DNA of 64,000 nucleotides from Streptomyces sp. V3I8 (GCF_030817535.1 NZ_JAUSZL010000002.1:5580001-5644000); one strand, 5' to 3'. Shown: positions 19,062-28,867, counted from the stretch's first letter. Made by a program: numbers and translations. The notes: generated by a model from the sequence alone, not told the origin.

Positions 19062-19966
19062 CGGGTCTCCGCCATGGTGCCGGCGCCCGTACCGGTGCCG
19101 GCGTCGGCGGCGGCACCGGTCAGGGGCGCCGGGCGCCTGCGCAGCCGGTTGAGGCGGTACTTCAGCAGCAGCCGCCAGGACGTGTCGTTCTCCCCGATGT
19201 GGACCCGGGGCAGGGCGAAGGTCCCGGTGAGCGGACCGGGGTCGATCGCGCAGGCGTAGCGGTACCCGGCGGCCCGCACGGCGTCGACGACCCGTCGGTC
19301 CACGGTCCCGTACGGGTAGCACAGGCCCAGCACCTCACGGCCCGTCAGCTCGGAGAGCAGCGCCCGGCTGCCGGCGGTCTCGGCGCCCAGCAGCGCGTCG
19401 TCGGCGCGGGTGAGGTCGACGTGGGTGAGACCGTGCGAGGCGATCTCCAGGCCCTCGGTGTCCGCGAGGTCCGCGAGCCGGCGGACGGCGTCGGCGGTGA
19501 GGAGCGGTCTGCGCGGGCCGAGCGGGTCCCAGTCGTTCGTGCCGCCGAGCCTGCCCGGCAGGACGAAGACGGTGGCGCCGAAGCCCCAGCGCCGCAGCAC
19601 GGGCAGGGCGTGGTCGGCGAAGTCCGCGTATCCGTCGTCGAAGGTGAGCCCGACCAGGCCGCGCCCCTCCCCCCGGGCGCGGGCCGCGAGCAGGTCGGCC
19701 ATGCTCACCCCGCGCAGGCCCCGGCGGTGCAGCCAGCCCAGCTGCCGGTCGAGGCGGGCGGGCGAGACCGTGATGCGGTACGGGTCGTCGGAGCAGTCGC
19801 CCACCGAGTGGTACATCGCCACCCACAGGGGCGCGACCGGGCGGGCGGCGCCGGTACGGGACGGGTCGTCGGCCGGGTGGGGCGGGCCGGTCGGACCGGT
19901 CGGGTCGGTCGGGTCGGTCGGGTGGTTCGGGTCGATCGGGTGGTTCGGGTCAGCGGGAACGGGCAT
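19058..19966 (-). CDS. Polysaccharide deacetylase (NodB/CE4)
   Basis: A 302-residue protein with NodB motif 1 TFDDGYADF (catalytic and metal Asp) and motif 2 SHGLTHVDLT (metal His pair). Later motifs include LCYPYG. It should remove N-acetyl groups from the exopolysaccharide. The first 30 residues are PNHP/TDPTGP repeats encoded by tandem GGTCGGTCG-type DNA (about 19895-19950). There is no clear signal peptide, so the site of action is uncertain. Its start overlaps the flippase stop by 17 bases. Confidence 0.88.
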   Translation of the reverse strand: MPVPADPNHPIDPNHPTDPTDPTGPTGPPHPADDPSRTGAARPVAPLWVAMYHSVGDCSDDPYRITVSPARLDRQLGWLHRRGLRGVSMADLLAARARGEGRGLVGLTFDDGYADFADHALPVLRRWGFGATVFVLPGRLGGTNDWDPLGPRRPLLTADAVRRLADLADTEGLEIASHGLTHVDLTRADDALLGAETAGSRALLSELTGREVLGLCYPYGTVDRRVVDAVRAAGYRYACAIDPGPLTGTFALPRVHIGENDTSWRLLLKYRLNRLRRRPAPLTGAAADAGTGTGAGTMAETR

Positions 19967-21821
19967 GCGGCAGCCTTCGGGTGACGGAGCGGAGGGCGGT
20001 TCGGAAGGCGGGTGCGACGGCCTGGACGCCGAGCAACCGGAGCAGCAGGACGTAGACGACGGAGACGGCGAGGCCGCCGGTGAACAGGGCAGCCCCGGGG
20101 GAGTCGAGGCGGCTCGCGCAGAGCGATCCGGCCACGGCCGCCAGCACGGCCGCGCGGACCGGCTTGCTGAGCTCGTGGACGACCCGGCGGGTACGGATCG
20201 GCACGCTGCGCCGCTCGTTCATGCCGGACAGCAGCAGCGCCGCGGTGAGGGTGATCCCGGTCGCGTTGGCGGCGGCGATCCCGCACACGCCCCAGGCCCC
20301 GACGGTCGCCGCGCCGATCCACGACGTGGCGACGATGCCCGCGGTCATCGCCGCCAGCGGGTACCAGGTGGGGCGCCCGGCGGAGAAGTACGTGCGCACG
20401 AGTGCGCCCACCAGGGTGTGGCCGAGCAGTCCGGCCGAGTACACCCGCATGACGGTGGCCGTCGCCGCGGTGTCCTGGGCGGTGAACGCGCCGCGCTGGA
20501 AGAGGAGCTGGATGATCTGCGGCGCGCACGCGAAGACCGCCGCCGCGCCCAGCAGCACTATGCAGGCGGCGATCGAGACGTCCCGCTCGACGCGGTCGCG
20601 GGCCCGCTCGGTGTCCCCCTCGGCGAGCGCCTGCGCCAGCACCGGGAAGGTGACCGTGCACAGCATCAGCGAGAGGGTCATCGGGATCTGGGCCACCTTC
20701 TGCGCGTAGTTCAGGTGCGAGATGGCGCCGGAGGGGAGGTTCGAGGCGAGGTAGCGCTCGATGAGCACCTGGGACTGCCGGCAGAGGGCGAAGAGCAGCA
20801 CCGGGGTGACGAGGGCGAGGTTCACCGCATGGGTCACGGACCGCCCGGTCGCGGGATCTTCGCCGCCGGTGGCCTCCCCGTTCTCCGGGCGCGCGGCTTC
20901 CGAAGCCGAAGCCGAAGCCGGAGATGGGGACGGGGACGGGGACGGGGACGGGGTGGTGGTCGCGGCCGCGGCGGTGGCCGGCCGGCGGCGGCCGAAGAGC
21001 TGCCGTACGAGCGCCGGGGTCTGGGCCGCCACCATCAGGCAGCCGCCGACCGCGACGCCGACGGCCGCCGACCGCACGCCCCAGCGGCCGCCGAGGACGA
21101 ACATCGACGTGATGATGCCGGTGTTGTAGGCGACGTAGATGGCGGCGGGCGCCAGGAAGCGGCGGTGCGCGCGCAGCGCGGCGCTGCAGTAGCCGGCCAG
21201 CCCGAAGCTCAGCACGCAGGTCGCCGTCAGCCGCGTGCAGTCGACGGCGAGCCCGGGGTCGGGCAGCCCCGGCGCGAGCCCCGCGACCAGGTACGGCGCC
21301 CCGGCGATCAGCAGTGCGCAGACGCCCACCAGGACCAGCGCGATACGGGGCAGCGTCGAGGCGACCAGGGCCCGGACGGGGTCCGTGCCGGCTCCGCGCG
21401 CCCGCCGGGCGACGGCCAGGCTGAACGCCGGGACCAGTACGAAGGCCATCCCGTCCTCGATCAGCAGCGTCGCCGCGACCTCCGGCACGGTCCACGCCAC
21501 CAGGAAGGCGTCCGTCTCGGTGCCGGCTCCGAAGAGGTGCGCCAGCGCCTGGTCCCGGCCCAGGCCGAGCAGCGCCCCCGCGATGGACAGGACGGCGGTG
21601 ACGAGCGTGGCCCTGGCGAGGAACCCGCGGGTGGGCGGGGCGACTCCGCCTCCGGCTCCGGGGGCGGCTCCGGAGCCGGGTCCGGAGCTGGAGGCGGCTG
21701 CTCCGGCGGCCTCCTCGGCCGCGGCATCCCGCGACGCCGCGCGGGCCCCGGGCAGCAGGGCCTTGTCACCGGGGCCGGCCGTCGTTCCCCCGCCCTCCGC
21801 CCGGGGAGGCGTGACCGTCAT
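19950..21821 (-). CDS. MurJ/Wzx-like lipid-linked oligosaccharide flippase
   Basis: A 623-residue polytopic protein with about 13-14 membrane segments. The MVF/MurJ signature is visible: LGLGRDQALAHLFGAGTETDAFLVAW in pieces, then FVLVPAFS. The alanine/glycine-rich first 65 residues are cytosolic, and a proline/serine-rich loop interrupts the middle. In this operon it most likely flips the lipid-linked exopolysaccharide unit rather than lipid II. The ATG at 21821 overlaps the upstream stop (ATGA). Confidence 0.85.
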   Translation of the reverse strand: MTVTPPRAEGGGTTAGPGDKALLPGARAASRDAAAEEAAGAAASSSGPGSGAAPGAGGGVAPPTRGFLARATLVTAVLSIAGALLGLGRDQALAHLFGAGTETDAFLVAWTVPEVAATLLIEDGMAFVLVPAFSLAVARRARGAGTDPVRALVASTLPRIALVLVGVCALLIAGAPYLVAGLAPGLPDPGLAVDCTRLTATCVLSFGLAGYCSAALRAHRRFLAPAAIYVAYNTGIITSMFVLGGRWGVRSAAVGVAVGGCLMVAAQTPALVRQLFGRRRPATAAAATTTPSPSPSPSPSPASASASEAARPENGEATGGEDPATGRSVTHAVNLALVTPVLLFALCRQSQVLIERYLASNLPSGAISHLNYAQKVAQIPMTLSLMLCTVTFPVLAQALAEGDTERARDRVERDVSIAACIVLLGAAAVFACAPQIIQLLFQRGAFTAQDTAATATVMRVYSAGLLGHTLVGALVRTYFSAGRPTWYPLAAMTAGIVATSWIGAATVGAWGVCGIAAANATGITLTAALLLSGMNERRSVPIRTRRVVHELSKPVRAAVLAAVAGSLCASRLDSPGAALFTGGLAVSVVYVLLLRLLGVQAVAPAFRTALRSVTRRLPHARSR

Positions 21822-23146
21822 CGTTCCCCGGCCCCCTCGGAAGCCAGCGCCCACCAGGCGGCGAGGCCCAGGACCAGCGCGGTCAGCACGGTCGAGGGGC
21901 CGCCGATGTCGGCGTACACGAAGTCGACCAACTGCCACAGCAGCACCCCGCACGCCGCCAGCGCGCAGTCGAGGCCGCTCCGGGACCGTCGTGCGCGCAC
22001 GAGCCGCCGCAGCCCGCGGACCAGCAGCGCGAGCCAGCCGCCCGCCAGCGCGAGCAGCCCCAGCAGGCCCTGTTCGCTCAGCACCAGCAAGTACATGTTG
22101 TGCGGGGACAGCAGCGGCTGCCGGTGGAAGCCGGCGCCCGCCCCGTCCGTGTCGCTGCCCGAGGACAGGGCGAGCGAGGCGTGCCCGTCGCGGTGGTCGG
22201 GGAAGCCCTTCAGCCCCACACCGGTCAGCGGCCGGCCCCGCCACATGTCGACGGCCGCCGTCCACATCGTGTACCGGTCGGTCACCGACTGGTCCGGGGC
22301 CTGTGCGACCTGCGTGATGCTGCTGATCCGCTCCTGGAGCATCGCGGTGCCCACGCCGAGCCCGCCCACCAGGACCACCGCGGCCGCCGCCACCGCCGCG
22401 AGCACCCGTACGGCCCGCCGCATCCCGGCGAGCGCGAGCTGCGCCCCGCACGTGACGGCCGTCGCGATCCACGCCCCGCGGCTGAACGACAGCGCGAGCG
22501 GCAGCAGCAGCGCCAGCGCGCACACCGCCGCCGCGGTCCGCTGCCGCGTGGGCCCGGACCCGAGCGCGAGGCCGAGCGCGCACACCAGACCGAACGACAC
22601 CACGGCCGCCATGCCCATGATGTCCGTCGGCCCGAACGTGCCCACCGCCCGGATCATCTCGCCCTGGTACGAGGCCCCGGTCCCGGTCACGTACTGGTGG
22701 ACGCCGAGAGTCCCCTGCCACAGCGCGAGCCCGACGAGGGACCAGGCCAGCAGGCGCGCGTCCCGGCGGTCGCGGATCAGCAGCATCACCGCCGCGGGCA
22801 CCAGGACGAAGATCTGCAGGTAACGCACCAGCCCCTCGGCGCCCGCCCCGGCCGAGGCCGCGCCGGCCGTCGCGACGGCGATCCCGGCGACGGGCACCCC
22901 CAGCACGACGGCGGCGGTACGGGACAGGGGGCGCCGCCGGCCGCGTACCAGACGCACCGCGCAGCACACCACGACCAGCCCGGACACGGCGTCGGCGACG
23001 GTGCCGCCCCCGGCCCCGTCCGCGCCCCCGGGGACCGGCAGCGCGAGCGTGGCGACGAGGGCGAGGACGGGCAGCACGGGGAGGAGGCGGCGGGGCGCCG
23101 CGGCCGCGACGGCGACCGGCGGCGGAGCGGGCAGGACCTGGGTCAC
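21818..23146 (-). CDS. O-antigen ligase/polymerase-like membrane protein
   Basis: A 442-residue protein with about 11 membrane helices and a large periplasmic-type loop containing DRYTMWTAAVDMWRGRPLTGVGLKG followed by SPHNMYL, the Wzy_C/WaaL signature (split here for length). It should join repeat units or ligate the finished chain outside the membrane. GTG 23146 starts two bases after the sugar-transferase stop codon. A Wzy-like role fits the presence of Wzx-like and Wzz-like partners. Confidence 0.83.
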   Translation of the reverse strand: MTQVLPAPPPVAVAAAAPRRLLPVLPVLALVATLALPVPGGADGAGGGTVADAVSGLVVVCCAVRLVRGRRRPLSRTAAVVLGVPVAGIAVATAGAASAGAGAEGLVRYLQIFVLVPAAVMLLIRDRRDARLLAWSLVGLALWQGTLGVHQYVTGTGASYQGEMIRAVGTFGPTDIMGMAAVVSFGLVCALGLALGSGPTRQRTAAAVCALALLLPLALSFSRGAWIATAVTCGAQLALAGMRRAVRVLAAVAAAAVVLVGGLGVGTAMLQERISSITQVAQAPDQSVTDRYTMWTAAVDMWRGRPLTGVGLKGFPDHRDGHASLALSSGSDTDGAGAGFHRQPLLSPHNMYLLVLSEQGLLGLLALAGGWLALLVRGLRRLVRARRSRSGLDCALAACGVLLWQLVDFVYADIGGPSTVLTALVLGLAAWWALASEGAGER

Positions 23147-23148
23147 CG

Positions 23149-24612
23149 TCAGCTCCCCGTCGGGCGCACGAGCGAGACCGCGGTGCGCAGCAGGATGCAG
23201 ACGTCCTGCCAGAGCGACCAGTCGTCGATGTACGCGTTGTCGAACCGGCAGCGGTCCTCGATCGACGTGTCGCCGCGCAGCCCGTGGATCTGCGCGAGCC
23301 CGGTGATCCCGGTCCGCATCCGGTGGCGGGCCGCGTAGCCGGGGTACGTCTGGCTGAACTGGGCCACGAAGTACGGCCGTTCGGGACGGGGCCCGACCAG
23401 GCTCATGTCGCCCCGGAAGACGTTCCACAGCTGGAGCAGCTCGTCCAGCGAGGTCCGCCGCAGGAAACGGCAGAACCGGCGCATCTCCCGTTCGTCGGCC
23501 ACGCTCCAGCGGGTCGCCGCCTCGTGCGCGTCGACCGGCCGGTGCGTACGGAACTTCAGCAGGGTGAACGGCCGCCCGTCCTTGCCGATCCGCTCCTGCC
23601 GGAACACCACACCGGGTCCGTCGGCGGCCCGCAGCACCACCGCGCACCCCAGCAGCACCGGTCCGGCGAGCAGCAGCAGGGCCCCGGAGGTCAGCACGTC
23701 CAGCAGCCGCTTCCCGGCGCTCCCGTACCGGCGCCCGGCGGACAGCCGCCGGCAGGCGAACCCGGCCAGCCGTTCGGCCCGCGCGTACGCCGGTCCGTCC
23801 GTACCGAGCTCCCACACGGTGCAGCCCGACTCGCCCAGCGCCCGCAGCAGCGGGCCCTGTTCGGCGAGGGCGGCGGGTCCCACGGCGAGCACGTCCTGCA
23901 CGCCGTTCTGGACGATCGCCCGCTGGACCTCCTCGCCGGTGGTCAGCACGGGCAGCCCTTCGGGGCCGGCCGCCTCGTCGGCGACGACGCCCACGGGGCG
24001 CACTCCGCAGCCCGGGTGCCGCAGGACGGCGGACGCCACCCGCTGCGCCTCCGCGGCGCGGCCCACCACCAGGGCCGCGCGCGGGCGTCGCAGAAGTGCC
24101 CGGCGCCGGTGCCCGCGCACGGCACCGCGGCCCGCGCAGCTCGCCACCGACTGCGCCGCGCAGCCCAGCAGCAGCGTGCGGGCGGACAGCGCGTGCTCCG
24201 GGGAGTACGCCGCCAGCAGGGTCGCCAGTGCGCACCAGCCGAGCGCGATCCGGCCGCAGAGGACGGGCAGTTCGTCCAGGACGGCGGGTACGGGTACGGG
24301 GACGTCCCGGTGGAGCGAGGGGTGCGTGTTGAGCCCGAGCACCGCGAGCACCAGCACGGCCAGCGGCAGCGGATGCGCCAGGGGCAGCGCCAGCAGCCCG
24401 CCGGCCAGCGCGGCGCCGACGTCCACGCCGAGCAGCGGCAGCCGGGAGGCCCGCCCCGCCGGGGGCCGCCGGCCGCCGGGGAACCTGAAACCGTCGGCGG
24501 CCTCGCGCGGCGGGATGACCGAGACGGGCGAGGCGGGCGAGACGGGCGGGAAACCGTGGTCCGCCGTCCGCGGCCGGCCGCCGGGGGAGGGGACGGTGCT
24601 GTCCGCAGTCAC
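23149..24612 (-). CDS. Polyprenyl-phosphate sugar phosphotransferase (initiating enzyme)
   Basis: A 487-residue protein. N-terminal membrane helices and a CoA-binding-like domain (ALVVGRAAEAQRV) precede the bacterial sugar-transferase catalytic domain. Its motifs are KRLLDV, VFRQERIGKDGRPF, KFRT, RRTSLDELLQLWNV, MSLVGPRPE and GITGLAQIHG. This family primes polymer synthesis by moving a sugar-1-phosphate onto undecaprenyl phosphate. The GTG start overlaps the upstream stop by four bases. Confidence 0.92.
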   Translation of the reverse strand: MTADSTVPSPGGRPRTADHGFPPVSPASPVSVIPPREAADGFRFPGGRRPPAGRASRLPLLGVDVGAALAGGLLALPLAHPLPLAVLVLAVLGLNTHPSLHRDVPVPVPAVLDELPVLCGRIALGWCALATLLAAYSPEHALSARTLLLGCAAQSVASCAGRGAVRGHRRRALLRRPRAALVVGRAAEAQRVASAVLRHPGCGVRPVGVVADEAAGPEGLPVLTTGEEVQRAIVQNGVQDVLAVGPAALAEQGPLLRALGESGCTVWELGTDGPAYARAERLAGFACRRLSAGRRYGSAGKRLLDVLTSGALLLLAGPVLLGCAVVLRAADGPGVVFRQERIGKDGRPFTLLKFRTHRPVDAHEAATRWSVADEREMRRFCRFLRRTSLDELLQLWNVFRGDMSLVGPRPERPYFVAQFSQTYPGYAARHRMRTGITGLAQIHGLRGDTSIEDRCRFDNAYIDDWSLWQDVCILLRTAVSLVRPTGS

Positions 24613-25802
24613 GTGTGGATGGACTCCCTGCACTCGGTGTGGTCCACGCCCGTGCCCCGGCCGGTCGGCCAGGTGCCGATCAGGTCGCGGTACACGTCGG
24701 CGACGGCCGCGGCCGTGCGCCGCACGTCGTGCGTGGTCGTTGCGTACCGGCGTGCCTGACGGCCGAGCGACGCGCGCAGCGGCGGGTCGAGGAGCAGCCC
24801 GGCGACCGCCCCGGCCAGCGCCTTCGGCCGGTCGGGCGGCACCAGGCAGCGCGGCCCCTGGCCCGGTGGCAGGCTCTCGCGGGCCCCGTCCACGTCGGTG
24901 AGCACGACGGGCCGCCCGCAGGCCATGGCCTCCAGCGGCGCCAGCGCCATGCCCTCCCAGCGGGACGGCAGGACCACCAGGTCGGCGGCCTGGTACCAGG
25001 GCGCGGCGTCGGTGACGGCCCCGGCGAACAGCACGGACGCGGGGGCCCGGGCCCGCAGCGACCGCGCGTCCGGCCCGTCGCCGACCAGCACCAGCCGCGC
25101 GCCGGGCACCCGCCGGGTCACCTCGTGCCACGCCTCCAGGAGGACGTCCTGTCCCTTCTGCCGGCAGAGCCGTCCGACGCAGACCACGAGCGGCGCCGCC
25201 GGACCGATCCGCGTGAGCAGCGGGATCCCGGCCCGCACGGTGTCCGCCGGCACCGGGTGGTAGCCCGCCAGGTCGATGCCGTTGGGGATGACGCTCCAGC
25301 GTCCCCTGATGCCCGACCGCTGTCCGGTCTGCCGCTCGGCCTCACTGACGCAGATCATCCGCGACGCCCACCGCGCGCCCAGCCGCTCCCAGTTGAGCGC
25401 GAGCAGCCCGGTGGCGCCGCCGGCGGCCTCGAACGACCAGGCGTGCGGCTGGAACACGGTCGGCACCCGCCCGCGCACGGCGAGCCGTACCGCGAGACCG
25501 GCCTTGGCGCTGTGCGCGTGCACCACGTCGGGACGCACGTCCCGCACGATCCGACGCAGACTCCGTACCTCCCGCGCGAGCCGCGGTCCCGGCGACCGGG
25601 TCGCCTGCCAGTCCCGTACACCGGCGCCCAGGTCCCCGGCCGCCGTCGCGAGGCCGCCGGACGCCGGACAGGCGACGGCGACCTCGGCGCCGGCGGCCAG
25701 CTGCGCCCGCGCCAGGTCCGTGACCACGCGGGCCACCCCGCCGTCGACGGGCTGGGAGACGTGCAGGATCCGTGGCCGGGAGCCGGGGGTGGACAGGTGC
25801 AT
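24609..25802 (-). CDS. Glycosyltransferase family 4, first gene of the exopolysaccharide operon
   Basis: A 397-residue GT-B enzyme: HVSQPVDGGVARVV near the N-terminus, a DVVHAHSAKAG strand, IPNGIDLAGY, VGRLCRQKGQDVLLE, and the donor-binding LPSRWEGMALAPLEAMACG. It should extend the lipid-linked sugar laid down by the adjacent priming enzyme. Everything from here to 16082 is joined by overlaps or gaps of a few bases, so one promoter upstream of 25802 probably drives all eight genes. Confidence 0.88.
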   Translation of the reverse strand: MHLSTPGSRPRILHVSQPVDGGVARVVTDLARAQLAAGAEVAVACPASGGLATAAGDLGAGVRDWQATRSPGPRLAREVRSLRRIVRDVRPDVVHAHSAKAGLAVRLAVRGRVPTVFQPHAWSFEAAGGATGLLALNWERLGARWASRMICVSEAERQTGQRSGIRGRWSVIPNGIDLAGYHPVPADTVRAGIPLLTRIGPAAPLVVCVGRLCRQKGQDVLLEAWHEVTRRVPGARLVLVGDGPDARSLRARAPASVLFAGAVTDAAPWYQAADLVVLPSRWEGMALAPLEAMACGRPVVLTDVDGARESLPPGQGPRCLVPPDRPKALAGAVAGLLLDPPLRASLGRQARRYATTTHDVRRTAAAVADVYRDLIGTWPTGRGTGVDHTECRESIHT

Positions 25803-25839
25803 GCGTGCTTTCCTCGCTCACGGACGGCGCTCGGACGGA

Positions 25840-25895
25840 GCGCGGGCGGAACTCGGGCGGGACTCGGACGGAAGTCGGGCGAAAGTCGGGCGGAC
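25840..25895. repeat. Degenerate CGGGCGGAA(C/G)T repeats in the operon leader
   Basis: About five imperfect units resembling GGGCGGAACTC lie directly upstream of the exopolysaccharide operon start at 25802. They may be a leader feature or a regulator site. Confidence 0.4.
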
Positions 25896-25946
25896 GGGAG
25901 CGGCGGGGAAGGGCGACGGAAGGGAAGGGCGACGGCGGGGAGGGCA

Positions 25947-27071
25947 TCAGCGCTTCGCGTCGACGGCGACGAACAGCGCGCCGGCCCAGGCCGCGTCCCG
26001 CCGCGACGCCAGCCGGAACTCCAGTCGGTCCCCGCCGAACCGCAGCCCCTCGTCGAGATCGAGGACGTCGGAGTCGTACCCGAGCGTGTTCGGGTACGAG
26101 GGCGTCCGCGCGGAGGCCGTCCCGTCGGCTTCGCCGATGGTCGAGTTCAGTACGTCGTCACGGGGGTTGGCGCCGTCGCCGAGGGGCACGGGCAGGCCCC
26201 ACCCGTCCGACACGGTGAGCGAGTCACCGGTCCGCCCGCGGTCCCCGTCGTAGGCGACGAGCCCCACGCGTCCCGCGGCCCCCGCGGGGAAGTCCAGGTC
26301 GTGCATCCGGACCACCTGGTCGTCGCCCGGACCCAGCGGGCCGAAGCCGTCCCACACCGCCAGATGCCGCAGCGGCTCCGACTCCTTCTCGTACGCCACC
26401 ACCAGGGTCCAGCCGCCCCACGCGCCGGCCGCCGAGTGCCCCATCGCCACATTGACCTGCGCCACGGTGTACGCGCCCGCGCCGCTCGACCTCACCAGCG
26501 GGGTGACGTCCGCCGAGGCCTGGTAGGCGTCCGCGTCCCGCGCCACCCGGTGCCCGACGACGGTGTCCGCGAGCACCTCCTTGTACCGGCCGCCGGGCTC
26601 CGCGAACAGCACGCGCCCGTTGTCCCGCGGCGGCTTCTGCTCACCGGCCCGTAGGTTGCCGCCCCAGTACAGCCGCGCGTACGCGACCTCGGCGCCGGCC
26701 GGCAACGCGACCGTGGCGCGGCTGGAGTTGTAGGTGTTCGGGTCGCTGTCGACGTCGGTGTAGAACATGTCGAAGCCGTCGTTCGGGGCCGCGGCCCCCG
26801 CCTGTGCGGCGGGGCAGGACACCGTCGTCGGCGCGAGCGGCCCGCGGCAGGTGACCGACACGTTGGCGGCCCGGACGATCCCGCCGTGCCGCAGCGCGCG
26901 GTACCGCTGCGCGAACGGCAGACCCTCCGCCTCGGCGGCGACCCGCGCACCCGCGTCCGCACCCGGCGGGGCGGGCGCGGCCGCCACCGGTCCGCCCGGC
27001 ACACAGAGCGAAGCGAGGGAAAAAGCACTCACCGTCCCACGGCGCAACAGAAGACCCAGGGAATTGCGCAT
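25947..27071 (-). CDS. Secreted DUF3344-type surface protein
   Basis: A 374-residue protein with signal peptide (RNSLGLLLRRGTVSAFSLAS...). A beta-rich body contains MFYTDVDSDPNTYNSS, LYWGGN, GGWTLVVAYE and LRFGG, which I associate with the DUF3344 family. No catalytic motif is seen; an extracellular adhesin or wall role is likely. ATG 27071 follows a GAAAGGG site at slightly long spacing. It is co-oriented with and upstream of the exopolysaccharide operon and divergent from chpF. Confidence 0.75.
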   Translation of the reverse strand: MRNSLGLLLRRGTVSAFSLASLCVPGGPVAAAPAPPGADAGARVAAEAEGLPFAQRYRALRHGGIVRAANVSVTCRGPLAPTTVSCPAAQAGAAAPNDGFDMFYTDVDSDPNTYNSSRATVALPAGAEVAYARLYWGGNLRAGEQKPPRDNGRVLFAEPGGRYKEVLADTVVGHRVARDADAYQASADVTPLVRSSGAGAYTVAQVNVAMGHSAAGAWGGWTLVVAYEKESEPLRHLAVWDGFGPLGPGDDQVVRMHDLDFPAGAAGRVGLVAYDGDRGRTGDSLTVSDGWGLPVPLGDGANPRDDVLNSTIGEADGTASARTPSYPNTLGYDSDVLDLDEGLRFGGDRLEFRLASRRDAAWAGALFVAVDAKR

Positions 27072-27409
27072 GACCGGCGTTGCCCTTTCGAGGGAAATTT
27101 CGGCGGAAGAGGTTCTGGTCCTGACGAGCGGACGGGACGGGCGCATCGGATGGATGCCGCCATGGCTCCCCTGTCTTTTCCAGGGGTCCGGGGGAGAACG
27201 CAACTGTAGCCGCTATCCGTATTTATCGGTGAAACCCGTCAAGTGTGTCGGAACCGTGTGCATCTCCCGGGATAACCCTCTGGCCCGCTTCTGGTAACGG
27301 GCCGGAGCGTCACTCTTTTGGAGGCACAACCCGCGCCCGTGCCGCGCGTTGATTCCAGAGCCGGGCACCTCCGCCCGGCTGTTGTTTCAATCCCAAGGAG
27401 CACCTCTCC

Positions 27410-27649
27410 ATGTCGCGTATCGCGAAGGGCCTGGTCTTTACCTCCGTGGCCGCCGCCGCCGTGGCCGGCACCGCCGGCATCGCCGCTGCCGACAGTGACG
27501 CGAGCGCCGTCGCCGCCAACTCCCCGGGTGTCCTCTCGGGCAACGTGCTGCAGATCCCCGTTCACGTGCCGATCAACCTGTGCGGCAACACGATCGACGT
27601 GATCGGCCTGCTGAACCCGGCGTTCGGCAACAAGTGCGTCAACAACTGA
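27410..27649 (+). CDS. chpF: Short chaplin, ChpF-like
   Basis: A 79-residue precursor after a good AAGGAG site. The signal peptide ends GIAAA. One chaplin domain follows: NSPGVLSGNVLQIPVHVPIN, CGNTIDVIGLLNPAFGNKC, with two cysteines. It is near-identical in plan to the short chaplins at 10633 and 32376. The 338-base region upstream (27072-27409) holds the divergent promoters and an eight-base hairpin at 27359-27380 in the probable leader. The paralogue letter is from gene order and should be treated as likely. Confidence 0.9.
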   Translation: MSRIAKGLVFTSVAAAAVAGTAGIAAADSDASAVAANSPGVLSGNVLQIPVHVPINLCGNTIDVIGLLNPAFGNKCVNN

Positions 27650-27667
27650 CGTCATAGCTCCGCCCCC

Positions 27668-27702
27668 GATCGGCCGTCCTCCCACCGGGAGGGCGGCCGA
27701 TC
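27668..27702 (+). terminator. Terminator after chpF
   Basis: 16-base arms (27668-27683 and 27687-27702) with a single T-G wobble and an ACC loop lie just after the chaplin stop. Confidence 0.75.
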
Positions 27703-27921
27703 CGCGTTGCCCCGAATGGAGGGAGGGGCATCAGGTGCCCCCGGCGGGCCGGGGCAGGGCGCCTCACCAGGGACAACGGTCCCGTCGGCGGACGCGGGCC
27801 GCCGCCGGGCGCGGTCGATCGGTTGCAGGCGGCGGTCACCACTTCCACGGTGAGGACCAAGCCCCTGGGCGAGCCTGCGGGCAAGCCCCCAGATCCGACG
27901 CACCGTCGAAAGGACCCCTCC

Positions 27922-28815
27922 ATGCGTGCTCTGCCCGTGCGGCGTACCGCGGCCTCCGCCCTCTGCGCCATGCTCCTGCTGGGGATCGCCGGACCCGCCG
28001 CCGTGGCCGCCGACCACGACGCGGCGCACGGCGACCGGGCCCGCACGGTCCGGGCACCGGTGCCCGAGGCGGACGCCCTGCTGGCGCAGACCGCGGCCCT
28101 CGGGGACGTCGCGGGAGTGCTGAAGCCGGTCACCGAGCTGCTCTCCGCCACGCTCAAGGCCGACAACGGGCAGCTCCCCGCCGCCGACGCCGCCAGGCTC
28201 TCCGACGCCGTGAAGCAGGCCATCACCAAGGCCGCCGCGACGGCCCCCAACACTCCGCAGGCGCCGAGCACCCCGCAGAAGCCCGCCGTTCCACAGACGC
28301 CGAGCACTCCGCAGACCCCGGCGGTTCCGCAGAAGCCGGACACTCCGCAGAAGCCCGCCGTTCCGCAGACGCCGAGCACCCCGCAGACCCCGGCGGTTCC
28401 GCAGACCCCGGCCGTTCCGCAGACTCCGCCGGCCAGGACGCCGACCGAGCCGAAGGCGCCGGCCGTGCCGGACGTGCCGGCCGCCCCGCCGTCGATCCTG
28501 CCGGCGCTGCCCGGCGCCCCCGCGCTCCCGCCGGGCGGGAACGCCGGCCGGGCGGCCGCGCCCGACCTCAGGGCCGACGCGCTCAAGGCCCTGCAGACCT
28601 CGGTCGACGCGCTGGTCAAGGCCGCCACCGGCGGTGACGCCGCCGCTCAGGGCGCGGCCACGAAGCAGGTCGTGACGGGCCTCGTCAACTTCGTCGCCGC
28701 CGCGACGCTGAGCGCCGGCCTGCCTGCCCCGAACCTGGCGGGCCTGCCCGGGGTACCCGCGGACGCCGCGCGGCCTGCCGCCCTCCTGAGCGGTCCTCCT
28801 GAGCGGTCCTCCTGA
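27922..28815 (+). CDS. Secreted protein with proline/glutamine repeats
   Basis: A 297-residue secreted protein of unknown function. ATG 27922 follows GAAAGGA and gives a signal peptide ending AAVAA. A helical N-terminal part (residues 45-100) is followed by a TPQxPAVPQ repeat block (about 110-165), a proline-rich spacer and a second helical part (about 210-260). The repeat block would suit a wall-spanning rod. A 13-base duplication (GAGCGGTCCTCCT) at the 3' end alters the C-terminus. Its place among chaplins suggests a surface role. Confidence 0.75.
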   Translation: MRALPVRRTAASALCAMLLLGIAGPAAVAADHDAAHGDRARTVRAPVPEADALLAQTAALGDVAGVLKPVTELLSATLKADNGQLPAADAARLSDAVKQAITKAAATAPNTPQAPSTPQKPAVPQTPSTPQTPAVPQKPDTPQKPAVPQTPSTPQTPAVPQTPAVPQTPPARTPTEPKAPAVPDVPAAPPSILPALPGAPALPPGGNAGRAAAPDLRADALKALQTSVDALVKAATGGDAAAQGAATKQVVTGLVNFVAAATLSAGLPAPNLAGLPGVPADAARPAALLSGPPERSS

Positions 28816-28837
28816 GTGGTCGCCCACTCCCGGGAGC

Positions 28838-28867
28838 CGGGCCGGTCCGTCGAGACGGACCGGCCCG
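28838..28867. terminator. Hairpin after the proline-rich secreted protein
   Basis: Perfect 14-base GC-rich arms flank a two-base loop, 23 bases after the stop. Confidence 0.7.
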
